This document shows, one piece after another, positions 24,384 to 34,400 of a stretch of DNA of 64,000 bases. The stretch comes from Podospora comata (lineage: Eukaryota; Ascomycota; Sordariomycetes; Sordariales; Podosporaceae): positions 6,014,001-6,078,000 of the forward strand of contig CP071493.1 of NCBI GenBank assembly GCA_017354895.1, given 5' to 3'. Made by a program: the position numbers and the translations under genes. Numbering within the stretch: the stretch's first letter is position 1; every line of letters begins with the position of its first letter. The notes beneath the pieces were generated by a model. The model was given only the letters and a program-made list of their open reading frames with translations. It was not told where the DNA came from and made no database searches.

Positions 24384-25138
24384 TTTTGGGAGAGTGTCGT
24401 TGTCTACACAAGTTGAAGCGTGTGTATCAGAACTGAATCTCAATGACGCTGTCAACAAACTGAAGTGATGCAGTTACAGGATGCGAGTTTGAGGGAAGAG
24501 CCAATTGATGCGCAAAATGAGAACAGTATGAACTCGAACATAAAAAGTAGTAATATATCAGTCAAAGCTTGTTTTAAACACTCAATTCATGCCACGACTC
24601 CTGAGATCAACCGGCTTTCATAACCACGTCCCTCACCGTCGCGGGCTCTCCGCCTCCGTTCAGGCAACTAGAGGGTTAGGGTCACACCGACACCTCACCA
24701 GCGCACAGACAATTTGCAGTTTCCCCAGATTTTGCAGGCGTGCACAGACCACTCCCACTCAAGTACAAATTCAGCAAATCCCTACCAGAATTTCAACTCT
24801 GCTTTCTCTTTTTCTTCCCCATCCAAGTGCAGGGGTTTTACGCGTATCAGTGAGGATTCGTCCGAGATCGCGTTTTTGCTAGTTGAAAACTACATACCTG
24901 ACCGCTCCTGCCAGGCTTGTACTGGTAGGGAATTTTTGTAACCTCTCTCTCCTTGTGGGATTTCTCATCTCTTCATTGCTGTCGGTCTGCGGATCGTGGT
25001 GAGGAAGACGTTGGTCATACATGACATGTGAAGCACTGGGCCGGGTTTGAAAGTTTATCCGAACATATAAAGTCTATTAAAATCAAGTCTTGCAACTGGG
25101 TATCACATTCTGCTTGTCTGATCAACAGCCAACCATGC
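24384..25138. other. Upstream region of DUF7704 gene and pirin 3' flank
   Basis: Contains a telobox-like motif at 24672-24682, about 290 nt upstream of the DUF7704 start. The rest is the promoter region and pirin 3' flank. No gene. Confidence 0.5.
24672..24682 (+). promoter_or_regulatory. Telobox-like motif AGGGTTAGGGT
   Basis: One of four AGGGTTAGGG-type motifs in gene-upstream DNA of this window; about 290 nt before the DUF7704 start. Confidence 0.45.
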
Positions 25139-26257
25139 CTACGCGGTATCCAAAACCACAACCTCAGCCTCGACTTCGCCAACACTTTCCACCCAGAGCT
25201 TATCTCCCTTGTTCACTCCTTCGATGAACGCTCCATCTCCCTCCTTCAACACAGCATCGTCTCTCCCATCCAACCTGATACTCGCCTTCCCTCCCTTGGT
25301 CATGGGCAAGTGAACAAAAACCTTCCTCTTGTTCTGCTCCGTCACATTCCCTCTTCCTCCCACAATCCATTCAAACTTGTCACCACCAGTGATAATCCCC
25401 GCCCCCATCAAGAAGTCAGCATGAATAGGAATTGTCCCTTCGACCACCGCCTCCGCCTTGGCCTCCTGCTCAGCAGTAGCGTCCACACCCCCCTTCAGCG
25501 GACTTAAAATCGTCACAAACCCTTTCCTCTTATCCTCCTCACTAAAATGCCTGGTATGATACCTCGGCTTCAGCCCTCTCTTCCAAGGCAAAGCCCAAAT
25601 CTGCAAGAAGTGGACAGTATCCCTCCTGTGCTCGTTGAACTCTGAGTGAGCGATCCCCGTTCCGCCGGTGGTGAACTGGATGTCACCGCGCTTCATGCGG
25701 TAGAACTGATCGGGGGAGACATTGTCACCCTCGGCGCCTTTGGTGAGCATGGAGTCGCGGTGGGTGAGCTCGCCGGAGAGGATGTAGGAGAAGATTTCAA
25801 AGTCGCGGTGGGGGTGGGTTGGGAAGCCGGATTGGGGCTTTACGCGGTCTTCGTTGAGGACGCGGAGGGAGCCGAAGCTGGTGTAGGAGGGGTGGTACCA
25901 GTTTGCAAAGGAGAAGGAGTGGTAGGTGTTTAGCCAGCCGTGGTCCGAGTGGCCGCGGGTGGAGGAGAGATGGGGGGTGATTTTGGCGTGGTGGAGGGTG
26001 CGAGACATGGTTGTTTTGGCGGTGTTCATGTGTGATGGGGTGGTGATGTTGGGGTTGGTGGTTAGGCTTGTGAGGTGGGTTGTTAGGGTGAGGATGGTGG
26101 TGCCTGTGTATGTGGTCAAGATCTGAAGAATATCAGGCTTGTAGTATGTGAGGATGATTGCGAAAAATGGGATGAGAATTGAGAGGAGAAGAAAAGGACG
26201 CCTCATATAGATTATAGGATTGCTTCTCGATGGAGGCGAGAAGAAGCTGGTAGACAC
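25139..26257 (-). CDS. Pirin-family cupin with an N-terminal hydrophobic extension
   Basis: Pirins are iron-binding bicupins acting as nuclear cofactors or quercetin dioxygenases; the role here is inferred. Single exon of 372 codons plus stop. The pirin core starts near residue 84 (MSRTLHHAKITPHLSSTRGH). Its metal ligands are visible as HPHRDFE, then IAHSEFNE. The core ends with the second cupin (ITGGDKFEWIVGGRG; KEGDGAFIEGVNKGDKLWV). Residues 1-83 are unusual: a stretch of about 20 hydrophobic residues (PFLLLSILIPFFAIILTYY) followed by a Thr-rich linker. Start choice is open: ATGs at residues 1, 18, 77 and 84 (26257, 26206, 26029, 26008) are all in frame. The last two would give a normal soluble pirin. 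Confidence 0.9.
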   Translation of the reverse strand: MSTSFFSPPSRSNPIIYMRRPFLLLSILIPFFAIILTYYKPDILQILTTYTGTTILTLTTHLTSLTTNPNITTPSHMNTAKTTMSRTLHHAKITPHLSSTRGHSDHGWLNTYHSFSFANWYHPSYTSFGSLRVLNEDRVKPQSGFPTHPHRDFEIFSYILSGELTHRDSMLTKGAEGDNVSPDQFYRMKRGDIQFTTGGTGIAHSEFNEHRRDTVHFLQIWALPWKRGLKPRYHTRHFSEEDKRKGFVTILSPLKGGVDATAEQEAKAEAVVEGTIPIHADFLMGAGIITGGDKFEWIVGGRGNVTEQNKRKVFVHLPMTKGGKASIRLDGRDDAVLKEGDGAFIEGVNKGDKLWVESVGEVEAEVVVLDTA

Positions 26258-27251
26258 TGGATTGGGAGAGAAGTCGTGACACGATGCTTAAGTGAGATTG
26301 AGTGATCATATATTCATGTATTAGAGACCTAGGGTTCTAGATCATCATTTTCCGATCTCTGGATTGCTTTGTCTTCATGATGGTTGAGGGTGGTGGAGAG
26401 TTGCCTGCCGAGACTTGCTGACCGACGATTACCTCATGATTATCCTTCAGCTGCGGCATCGCGCCTCGGCTTTTGACGGCCCGATGAGTAAGCGTTCAAC
26501 ATAACAACATCAACGTTTCCTACTTGCAGGCTCGTCCATTCTCGTGAGGATCATGTTGAAAATCAACCTTTTGGTTTCGTTACGTCGCAGTATGGGACAT
26601 TATCTGAACGAGAACGGAGGTGCCACCCTGCCCACATAATAATTGACACACAAACAAGTTGGCCCATATTTTATCTACACTTTAAAGGATGACTACTAGG
26701 GTTTTAAATAAAGTTAATAGGCCTTCGAGATAATTAAAAGGGCTTCAAAGGTATTTAAAAGGCCCTTTAGTTTACTTTCGATGCATGGTTTACAACATCA
26801 TATGGGCCAACATACTTATGTGTATCAACTATTTGTGGTGAAGGAGGATGCTTACTCCAAAATCCATTATAGCCACTGCCTCACCTGTTCGCAACTCTCA
26901 CCCAATCATTTTGGTGACCTTCAATAATACCATTATGACCTCTTTGTCCCTGAAGTTGCCAAGTTATTGTCTGATACTAACGCTCACAAGAGAACTGATG
27001 CCGGAACAAAGCCATTGTTTTGACTACTGTCAATAACTCCGGATTACAATGCAGTTATATGCATCAATGATGTTGGCTTCATCTCGTGTATTTAAGGCCA
27101 ACGCTGGTCGTGATGGCACTACAACAGCATCGTTTCACATCCCACATCTCAGCTTGCTTCAACATTCGTGTTATCGTAAAAGCCTGTCTCGATATCGACC
27201 TACTTAACCTTTTGAGTATAGAGATAAAGCTAGCCCTTTTTGACCATCAAA
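26258..27251. other. Accessory-looking intergenic region with TIR element
   Basis: Pirin upstream region, then an AT-rich patch that contains the inverted-repeat element described separately. The remainder up to the orphan gene at 27252 shows no gene. Confidence 0.6.
26632..26838. mobile_element. Candidate MITE / foldback element with terminal inverted repeats
   Basis: A perfect 12-bp inverted pair GTTGGCCCATAT (26658-26669) and its complement (26800-26811) is the inner core of a longer, imperfect inverted repeat of about 38-40 nt. Reading both arms inwards, each starts CCACA, then AATA(A/G)TTGA(C/T)ACACA, then a variable few bases, then the perfect core. The enclosed ~130 nt are AT-rich, with three degenerate TTAAAAGGGCTTC-like units (26701-26769). 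It is noncoding and about 207 bp, the size of a miniature inverted-repeat element. I could not identify a target-site duplication, so mobility is inferred. Confidence 0.55.
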
Positions 27252-28049
27252 ATGTGTCAACTCGAGCACAAGGTTTATACGGTGTGTACACACGTCTACG
27301 AGCATGCTGTTCCGTGTACGTTGACTTCGAGGACGCGGGCTCGGTGTGACAACCCGGAGGTGATTACTAGTGCAAAATTCGGTTTCTGCCGAGAGTGCCG
27401 TGATTTCTACGCGCCTCTTGTAACTGACAGCCCTTACATCATCTTGAGCTACTGGGCTTACAAGGCTGAGCGTGGCATTAACTATGCTGTTCATCCTTCG
27501 TATGTCCCTAGGGCTGAGCTTTTCTGGGTATCTTGTGACCCTGCTGAAGAGTATCGGAAGCGTGTTCACTCTCCCCGTAATGATCTTTCCACCCTGGCCA
27601 AGGTCCTTCCTCGCTACAGAGGAGAGACACGGGATGAGTATCTTGAGCGCCTTCAGTATATCCGCCACGCTACATTGGAGTGGGCTGGGCGAAGGCGCAG
27701 GGAGCGGATTGAGAGTGAGGAGGTTGTCTACCCGCCGGCTGAGAACTCCCCCTCAAGACCGAGTCTGAGTGAGTCGTCGAGGCAATCTTCTCAGTACTCC
27801 ATCACTGATCGAGAAGCCCCACAGGTTCATGATGAGACTCTGGCTCGATTATGCGGAACCTGGACGGGCATCTCTTCGAAGAACAACATCGCTGAACCCG
27901 AGCGAGAGGTACGCTGGACACAACTGAGCGTTGAGTCAAATCAGGCGAGCGAGCACCTTTTTCCCGAGTCCGCTGGGTTTTCTCAGAACAATGATTTTGC
28001 TCAGTTTTCTCCTGGAATACAGCCCACTTCTCGGTTTTCATTCGACTAG
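27252..28049 (+). CDS. Orphan Cys/His-rich hypothetical protein
   Basis: Not assigned to a named family. Single exon, 265 aa from the second ATG (MCQLEHKVYTVCTH); the ATG at 27240 adds only four residues. The N-terminal 50 residues hold regularly spaced cysteines (C2, C12, C22, C32, C46, C49) with HKVY, VCTH and FCRECR. This looks like the small zinc-binding head of many uncharacterised Sordariomycete proteins that begin MCQ or MCH. The middle (residues 80-160) is charged and helical, with a run of basic residues (WAGRRRRERIESE). The tail is Ser-rich and disordered. A TIR element lies 0.4 kb upstream and a decayed copy of the gene's last ~125 bp lies just downstream. Confidence 0.65.
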   Translation: MCQLEHKVYTVCTHVYEHAVPCTLTSRTRARCDNPEVITSAKFGFCRECRDFYAPLVTDSPYIILSYWAYKAERGINYAVHPSYVPRAELFWVSCDPAEEYRKRVHSPRNDLSTLAKVLPRYRGETRDEYLERLQYIRHATLEWAGRRRRERIESEEVVYPPAENSPSRPSLSESSRQSSQYSITDREAPQVHDETLARLCGTWTGISSKNNIAEPEREVRWTQLSVESNQASEHLFPESAGFSQNNDFAQFSPGIQPTSRFSFD

Positions 28050-28117
28050 GTGAACAAGTCTTGTTGTCTGTATTTCTTTCAAGGTGAGATAACAACAAGA
28101 AGTGGGTTTGGAGTGAG

Positions 28118-28228
28118 CTGAGCGTTGAGTTAAATCAGCCTACAAGATAGGACTAACTTGTCTTTCTCGTAATCATGATTCCGCTGAGCTTTCTCTTTGC
28201 ACAAGCCTCTTCTCGTTGTTCATTTGAC
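28118..28228 (+). pseudogene. Decayed tandem copy of the 3' end of the orphan gene
   Basis: This segment aligns with 27924-28048 of the gene upstream. Shared blocks include CTGAGCGTTGAGT(T/C)AAATCAG, AATGATT(C/T)..GCT, ACAAGCC-type CTTCTCG and TTCATT(T/C)GAC. In the matching frame it reads WSELSVELNQPTR and then meets TAG, so it is not a working exon. The two copies start about 194 nt apart, pointing to an old local duplication. Confidence 0.6.
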
Positions 28229-28432
28229 GAAGGCAGGTGAGCCGTATTTAGTCGTGTGGATCTCCCTAGGGTAAGGTATATCGGTAGGCACCAAGTGGTG
28301 TCTCGATTGTAATAATTGATATTCTACTTTTGTTTTTTTCTTAATTGAGCCCTCCTCCATCTTATTAGTTTTGTGCAGTGAATCATATATAGTTTTTCTG
28401 AATCTTGTCTCTTTCCAGTGCTAAATCACTGT

Positions 28433-28444
28433 AAGGGTTAGGGT
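28433..28444 (+). promoter_or_regulatory. Telobox-like motif AAGGGTTAGGGT
   Basis: About 292 nt upstream of the VMS1 start codon; same core as the motifs upstream of PET191 and the DUF7704 gene. Confidence 0.45.
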
Positions 28445-28735
28445 CCGTAGAGTGACGTATCTCGGTATGACTCTTATCGGTGTACCACTTGGCGATAAGG
28501 AATTGCCCCGCGCCACCATTCGTGAAGCTTTGAAATAATGATTTAGAAAGATCGTGTTGGAAAGCATACTATTGCTTGGAGCGGGAGATAGAGCCAGGTG
28601 TCTCTCAGTCTAATTGATCCCATAAAAAGACCGGTGTTTGATTGAGCTGCGATCCAAGTCCTCATTCCACGAAACCTCCAACCATCAACGCTCCCTATTA
28701 TCGCCAGTCGCAAACGCCCCGAAACCAAGCGCGCA

Positions 28736-30658
28736 ATGGCAAAACCACAGGACGAGCTCCTGCGGCGGCCACTTTACCTCTACGATCTCCCACCAGACGT
28801 TATTACCACTCTGTCCCTCAAGACCGATGCCGATGCGAGCGGTGGACTGGCAGTTCAAGACGACACCACAACAGCGACCCAAACTCCAAGCCCCGCGACG
28901 GCCGACAATGTGATCGGATCGCAAGCTTGTTCCCTTTGCAGTCTGTCGTTTGTCACAGTACAAGAGCAGAGAGAGCATCTCAAGACAGATCTACACCACT
29001 ACAACCTCAAGCAAAAGCTCCATGGCCTCAGCCCAGTCTCCGAGGCCGAGTTCGAAAAGCTTGTCGATGAGCTCGACGAGAGCATTTCAGGTTCCGAAAG
29101 CGAAGATAGCGAAGACGAAGAGGAGGATACCGGGCGCAAGGAGACCACTCTTACCGCTCTGTTGAAGAAACAGGCCAATCTGGCGGACAAGCGCAAACCG
29201 AATGACGAAGGTGACGACGTGGATACAAAACAGAAGAAAGGCACGGGCAAGGCACCATTACTTTGGTTCGAGTCCCCCAAGCTGCCAGAAAAGACATACT
29301 ATGGAATCTACAGAGCCCTGTTCACCGCCGAGGAGCTGGAAAATGAGGATGTCATCATGGAGGCGATCAAGAAGAGACAGCTTGCGCCCATCTCCATGCC
29401 CAAGCCTCCAAAAGATGCGCAGTCTGTGCCGGCGAGCTACAATGGGCAGCACATATTTATGTGTATGATCGGAGGTGGCCATTTCGCTGCTATGGTTGTT
29501 TCACTGGCACCGAAGAAGAGCAAACACGGCACTACAGGCCCCTTGAACAGAGAAGCTGTTGTCCTGGCGCACAAGACGTTCCATCGATATACCACTCGTC
29601 GCAAGCAGGGTGGCTCTCAGTCGGCGAACGATAATGCAAAGGGAACGGCCCACTCCGCTGGTTCGTCCCTTCGTCGTTACAACGAGCAGGCCTTGGTTGA
29701 GGATGTTCGAAATCTCCTGAAAGACTGGAAGAACCTCATTGACACCTCGGACCTCCTGTTCATCCGCGCAACTGGCATGACGAACCGGAGAACCCTTTTC
29801 GGTCCATATGAAGGCCAAGTCCTTCGCGCCAACGACCCTCGCATCCGAGGCTTCCCCTTCAACACGAGAAGAGCAACCCAGAACGAACTCATGCGGTCGT
29901 TTATCGAGCTCACCAGACTAAAAGTCAAGGAGATTCAGCCAGAACCAGAAGCACCGACTGCTGAGCCATCCAAGATTACAAAACCAAAAGAGTCAAAGCC
30001 AGCGGCGCCGAAACTATCAGAAGAGGAAGAGGCGGCCATCTTCCACACCACCCAGCTACAGTCCATCATCCGCCGGTCAAAACTCCCTGCCTTGTTGTCG
30101 TATTTGACCAACAACAAACTCGACGCCAACTTTGTCTTCCAACCAAAAGACACCCAACAAAACCATCACACTCCCACCCCTCTACACTTTGCCGCCTCGC
30201 AAAACTCGGCAGCGGTAATAGTAGGTCTCATTACCCGCGCCGGCGCTGATCCAACGATTCTCAACTCGGAAGGGAAAACTCCCTTCGATCTTGCCGGTGA
30301 TCGCGCCACGCGGGATGCGTTTAGGGTAGCGAGGTCAGAGGCAGGCGAGAAAAAGTGGGATTGGGAGGCCGCGCATGTTCCTGCTGCTCTGAAAAGGGAA
30401 GACGCAGATAAGCGAGCGGAGAGGGAGAAGAAGGAGGAGGAGCTGAGGAGGAAGGCTGAGGAGGAGAGGCTGAAGAAGGAAGGGCCGGTGGTGAAGGAGG
30501 GTAAACCCAGGAAGGGGGGCGTGTTGGGAGGGGCTCCGCTGAATCAGAGGGAAGAGGAGACGAGGGGGTTGACGGCTGAGCAGAGGATGAAGTTGGATAG
30601 GGAGAGGAGGGCGAGGGCGGCGGAGGAGAGGATTAGGAGGTTGCAGGGGGGTGCGTGA
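28736..30658 (+). CDS. VMS1: Vms1/ANKZF1 peptidyl-tRNA hydrolase of ribosome quality control
   Basis: Releases stalled nascent chains from peptidyl-tRNA on 60S subunits and links to Cdc48; cytosol and stressed mitochondria. Single exon, 640 aa. A zinc finger near residues 64-95 (CSLCSLSFVTVQEQREHLKT then HHYNLK) is followed by an acidic stretch. The VLRF1 release-factor-like domain spans about 235-400 and carries the catalytic loop KQGGSQSANDN, with the essential glutamine at Q295, the same number as in yeast. An ankyrin segment sits at about 478-535 (TPLHFAASQNSA; GADPTILNSEGKTPFDLA). The C-terminal basic coiled coil ends in a VIM-type Cdc48-binding motif (RARAAEERIRRL). All key parts are intact. 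Confidence 0.97.
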   Translation: MAKPQDELLRRPLYLYDLPPDVITTLSLKTDADASGGLAVQDDTTTATQTPSPATADNVIGSQACSLCSLSFVTVQEQREHLKTDLHHYNLKQKLHGLSPVSEAEFEKLVDELDESISGSESEDSEDEEEDTGRKETTLTALLKKQANLADKRKPNDEGDDVDTKQKKGTGKAPLLWFESPKLPEKTYYGIYRALFTAEELENEDVIMEAIKKRQLAPISMPKPPKDAQSVPASYNGQHIFMCMIGGGHFAAMVVSLAPKKSKHGTTGPLNREAVVLAHKTFHRYTTRRKQGGSQSANDNAKGTAHSAGSSLRRYNEQALVEDVRNLLKDWKNLIDTSDLLFIRATGMTNRRTLFGPYEGQVLRANDPRIRGFPFNTRRATQNELMRSFIELTRLKVKEIQPEPEAPTAEPSKITKPKESKPAAPKLSEEEEAAIFHTTQLQSIIRRSKLPALLSYLTNNKLDANFVFQPKDTQQNHHTPTPLHFAASQNSAAVIVGLITRAGADPTILNSEGKTPFDLAGDRATRDAFRVARSEAGEKKWDWEAAHVPAALKREDADKRAEREKKEEELRRKAEEERLKKEGPVVKEGKPRKGGVLGGAPLNQREEETRGLTAEQRMKLDRERRARAAEERIRRLQGGA

Positions 30659-31310
30659 GTGAGTGTGCGGTGGATGAGGTGATATGAATAATAGACCAAG
30701 ATCTGGAGCTTCTTTGATGACATTTTGATGTTGACTCGGTGGTGATTGTTGCCCTATTTCTGGTTGTTTAAGCAATGGGATTCTTAGTCTATATCCAGTC
30801 ATCGATTTCATCCAAGGGTTGCATAGGCAGTATGTGAAAGAGATTGTCCACAGCACTGAGAAACTTAACGAGATGTGCCTGGAAGCCATGACATATACCA
30901 CCAGTGTCGACTTTTGATGGAGGATGCGGCAGATAAACAGTCGATGTGGTATCCCTGTATGAAATGCGTAAGATATGCCATGATTAGACAACAAATAGCA
31001 ACAGTTTATTTATTATGACTTTTCACCGACGACTTTCCCGTCAGGTGCTTTCTTACAATATATGTACCTCACTAACGTTCGAGAAGAACTGATAGTTACT
31101 GTTGGACCGAGAGCAAATAGGTGCCATGCCGTTTGCCGTATTCATCTTCTGGAAGACTAAAATAATGAAATCCATTACTTGTTGTCGCTCGACATGAGTC
31201 TATTGGGGTTTGTTTATCAGGCCTTCGAACGGTGACATACCACCAGAATAATCAACCATCATCACAATACGGAACAGAAAAGAAAAATGGAGAAGCCAGC
31301 AAAACGAATT
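30659..31310. other. Intergenic between VMS1 and tRNA-Glu
   Basis: VMS1 3' untranslated region and tRNA-Glu 3' flank. I see no further gene or repeat. Confidence 0.5.
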
Positions 31311-31418
31311 TCCCATACCGGGAATTGAACCCGGGGCTCCAGGGTGGTTCAGATTCCTCTTGACTGTTGTCAGTAGGTAGGTGAAAGCCTGGTATGCTAA
31401 CCACTACACCATATGGGA
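31311..31418 (-). tRNA. tRNA-Glu (anticodon TTC) with a 37-nt intron
   Basis: On the minus strand TCCCATA pairs perfectly with TATGGGA. The D arm (GGTGTAGTGGTTAGCA), T arm (GGGTTCAATTCCC) and anticodon stem CCAGG/CCTGG are intact. The anticodon loop CTTTCA|C is split after position 37 by an intron at 31345-31381, the canonical site. The final discriminator base is the A of TATGGGA or the next base, so the 3' edge may shift by one. Confidence 0.93.
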
Positions 31419-34400
31419 GTTTATTGCTTGTTGAGGGGAGGTGTGGAAGGAATGGCTATAAGCTGGAAGGAGGGGAAGGAGAGAAGGAGTTGCGGCTGGC
31501 AGATGAGGAAGGAAGGGGTGGATTGGATGCTGGGGAAGGAACTAGGGCGGTGGGAAGGAGGAAGGGTTGGCTGGTGAGGAAGGTAAGGAGGGAATATGTG
31601 TGAAGGGAAAGAACGTATGATGAGAAGCTTCAAGCTACATCGGTCTGTGCAGAATCTCGTCTGTAGCTGATGAGCAGATTTGATTGTGTCATTATTTCTC
31701 TACTTATAGTTCTGATGAATGGCTAGGGAGATACTACGGTGGCAGGCACAGACATGCTTGTCTTTATGAAGTTTTACATGACGTTGAACACACCAGTTCT
31801 TACCTAGTAGCCATTAATGCAGCTTACAAACTGATAGCTTCATCAGATAAACGGCCTCAAATCAACCAACTTCACGTAGATAAAAGTACCGTTCGACCAT
31901 AAGCAGGCCCGAATAAAGTTTCCGGAGCGCAGGTTATCAAACTTGACCGAATGAGAGGGACATGCTTTAAGGTTGTGTAGGTGGTCCCAATGCCTACAGA
32001 TCTACAAGGTCTACGAGGCCGGCGGGATTTCAATGCTAACCCCCCACTGAATAGAGCTAAACTATTCTATTTGATGGGTGTGGGTGTGGCGTCTTCCTAA
32101 CTGTCCTCGTACATAGGCCGTGTCGACAGGACACGGTACCTCGAACATTTGGCTGAAGGCTGAGACTCACTTGTATGGATAGTAAAGCTTACAGCATGTT
32201 TATGATGACCAGTTTACCTGATACCAAAGCTGGTTCTTTTGCCTAGCAGTGGCCGGCGGTCACTCTATCAGACCAGCCGAGGTAATACAAACGCCGGTAT
32301 AATATCACCTCAAACAGACGGAAACGGGCTGGCGTTCAAGCAGACGGGCAGGCAGCTTTCGTTGGACGTTATGTATACAAATTAAGTAGTTAAGAACGAG
32401 GCCGGTCGTCCGGGCCGGAAGGAAGACCCGGAACGGGACCTGAAAGGCGGTGATATGCGGCAATCTGGTGTGTGCCGCATTTTGTGCCCCCATCCAACGT
32501 TTGACAGCCGGTGGAGGGAGGATAAAAGCGGCCGATTCGTCTCTTTTTAGGCAGTCCAGATGGTCGGGTTGGCTACGCCGTGCCGTGCCGTCCGTCTTTT
32601 GAAGAGGTGCATTGAGCTTTGGATGAGTGATACAAACCTGGTCGAGGACCAGAGGTCTGGTGTAACGAGGTGGGCACGACTGGTTAGGAAGGGGGTAAAG
32701 ATCTGATCTTTGTTTGCTTACAATTTGATCGACCTGGGCAGCGGGCCGGCGCATCAGGATGAATATCCTGTCATGGGTATGACAGATGCAAAGTAGGATC
32801 GTAAAGGATCTTGGTGTAGCGTATTCGCCGTTCGTGTGGTGTTGCTTTGTTTCATCCAGACCGCTGGGTTCTTGTTCAGAGCTTTGACTGGTGTTATCGA
32901 GCCGGGCTGAACTGGGAGGGATCGTGATTTTCCCAACCCAAGAGACGATGACACAAGAAATGCCGAAGTCGCAGCCACGAAGTAGGATCCCCATATCCGT
33001 ATGGCTGGAATCGCCGCCTCGGTCTCATCAGACATCGGTGTTACCGGGTCTCCAAGACGCTTGAAGACTCCATACACCATGAACTTGTCCAGCGCACGAT
33101 AACTTTGCGCTTTGAACCAGCTGTTGGTGGCTCGGGCCTTGGGTAATCTCAACATGACTTGGGTGATGGACCACGACTGAATGGTCTCTTTCTCGCAGGC
33201 GAAGCTATCTGCACATTCTTGCGGTGGCCAGAGCTTTGGTTCATGTGTGTTCCAGCGTTGGATACGAATGTGATGGCTTCAACTCGAAACAAGACTGAGG
33301 AACCCCTGAGCAGAACACAACAAGGGGTTGTGCTTGGCATAACTCTCCACCGCTGCACCACCTGTCTGAACTTGGAAAGAAACGCCTGGCGATGGTTGCT
33401 CTTGGCAGTGCGTGCTCCAAGCGAGTTGTGGGGTTTACACCCTGTCCCTGTCGCGATGTCTCGGTCGTCCACCAGTTCTCGTCAAAGTGCCCGGACACCG
33501 AGCTATCAGCGTACCATTTGTCATTAGCAAGAAGTTATTCAAAATTACTGCGTATGCGAGAAGAATGTCTGTGATGAGCGTTTTTGAGAGTTGAGTTGAC
33601 ACTGAAGGCGGCGTTTCGGGCGGCTCCTAGACGCCTTCAAGGGCTGGGTGGGCGGTTGTCAGAAACGGAGGCTGCCGATCAACCCGATCTGACGGGGCGA
33701 TTCGCTGGCGGCAGCGCCTCGTGGACCCAGGAACCGCGAATTTGGCGAGCGTCAACCGGGGATTTTCTTGCTGGATCGCTCCTATTTTGGGACTACACTC
33801 AAACGGCACCAGTGCTTGATAGGAACGGCAAGCTATGTTCGTTTCTCGATGATGCAAGTTGAACCCATGACAGCTGTGTTGAAATTGCAGACTCCATCTC
33901 GTCGTCAAAGCGGCCGATACTAGGAGAATTGGCCGTCCAGCAGATATTGGAGATCGGCAGCTCGATGAGTCCGTGAATACCGTTGCAATGTGATCCAGTT
34001 TTCCCTATTTCGTTGGAGGTCGTGACTGTGAAAAGCGCACAGGACGCTCCGTGGTCAGCCGTCAGTGTAGCAGTGCATATGATCGTTTGGCCTCTGCGAA
34101 ATTGAGTTCACGATGCTTCTGGACATCAGTGACATCGTGGAAAGGGAACAATGTTCCAGTGGAGACGTCGGTCCGAGAAAAGCGGCTCATGTTGATTGGT
34201 CAGATATCCCCGACCCAGACTCTGATGGGCTGGTCAGACCTGAAACATGAAACTGCTGGCGCCAGTCCAGGGACAACTGACAGCGGGCGCGGTGAAACGC
34301 GGCACTTCGATTCTGCGGACACCCGTTCGATTACGGAGTACTAGGTAGCGATTCGTTGTGTTGACTGCACTCACAGACACAGAAATAATACCAGCTCAGC

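Larger units (their letters stand above)
28050..28735. other. Region between the orphan gene and VMS1
   Basis: Holds the decayed 3' duplicate of the orphan gene and the VMS1 promoter with a telobox-like motif at 28433-28444. Confidence 0.5.

Noticed and set aside
32305-33155. Overlapping minus-strand frames of 229 and 133 codons
   Set aside because: They overlap in different frames with random-looking composition and no splice logic; treated as chance.
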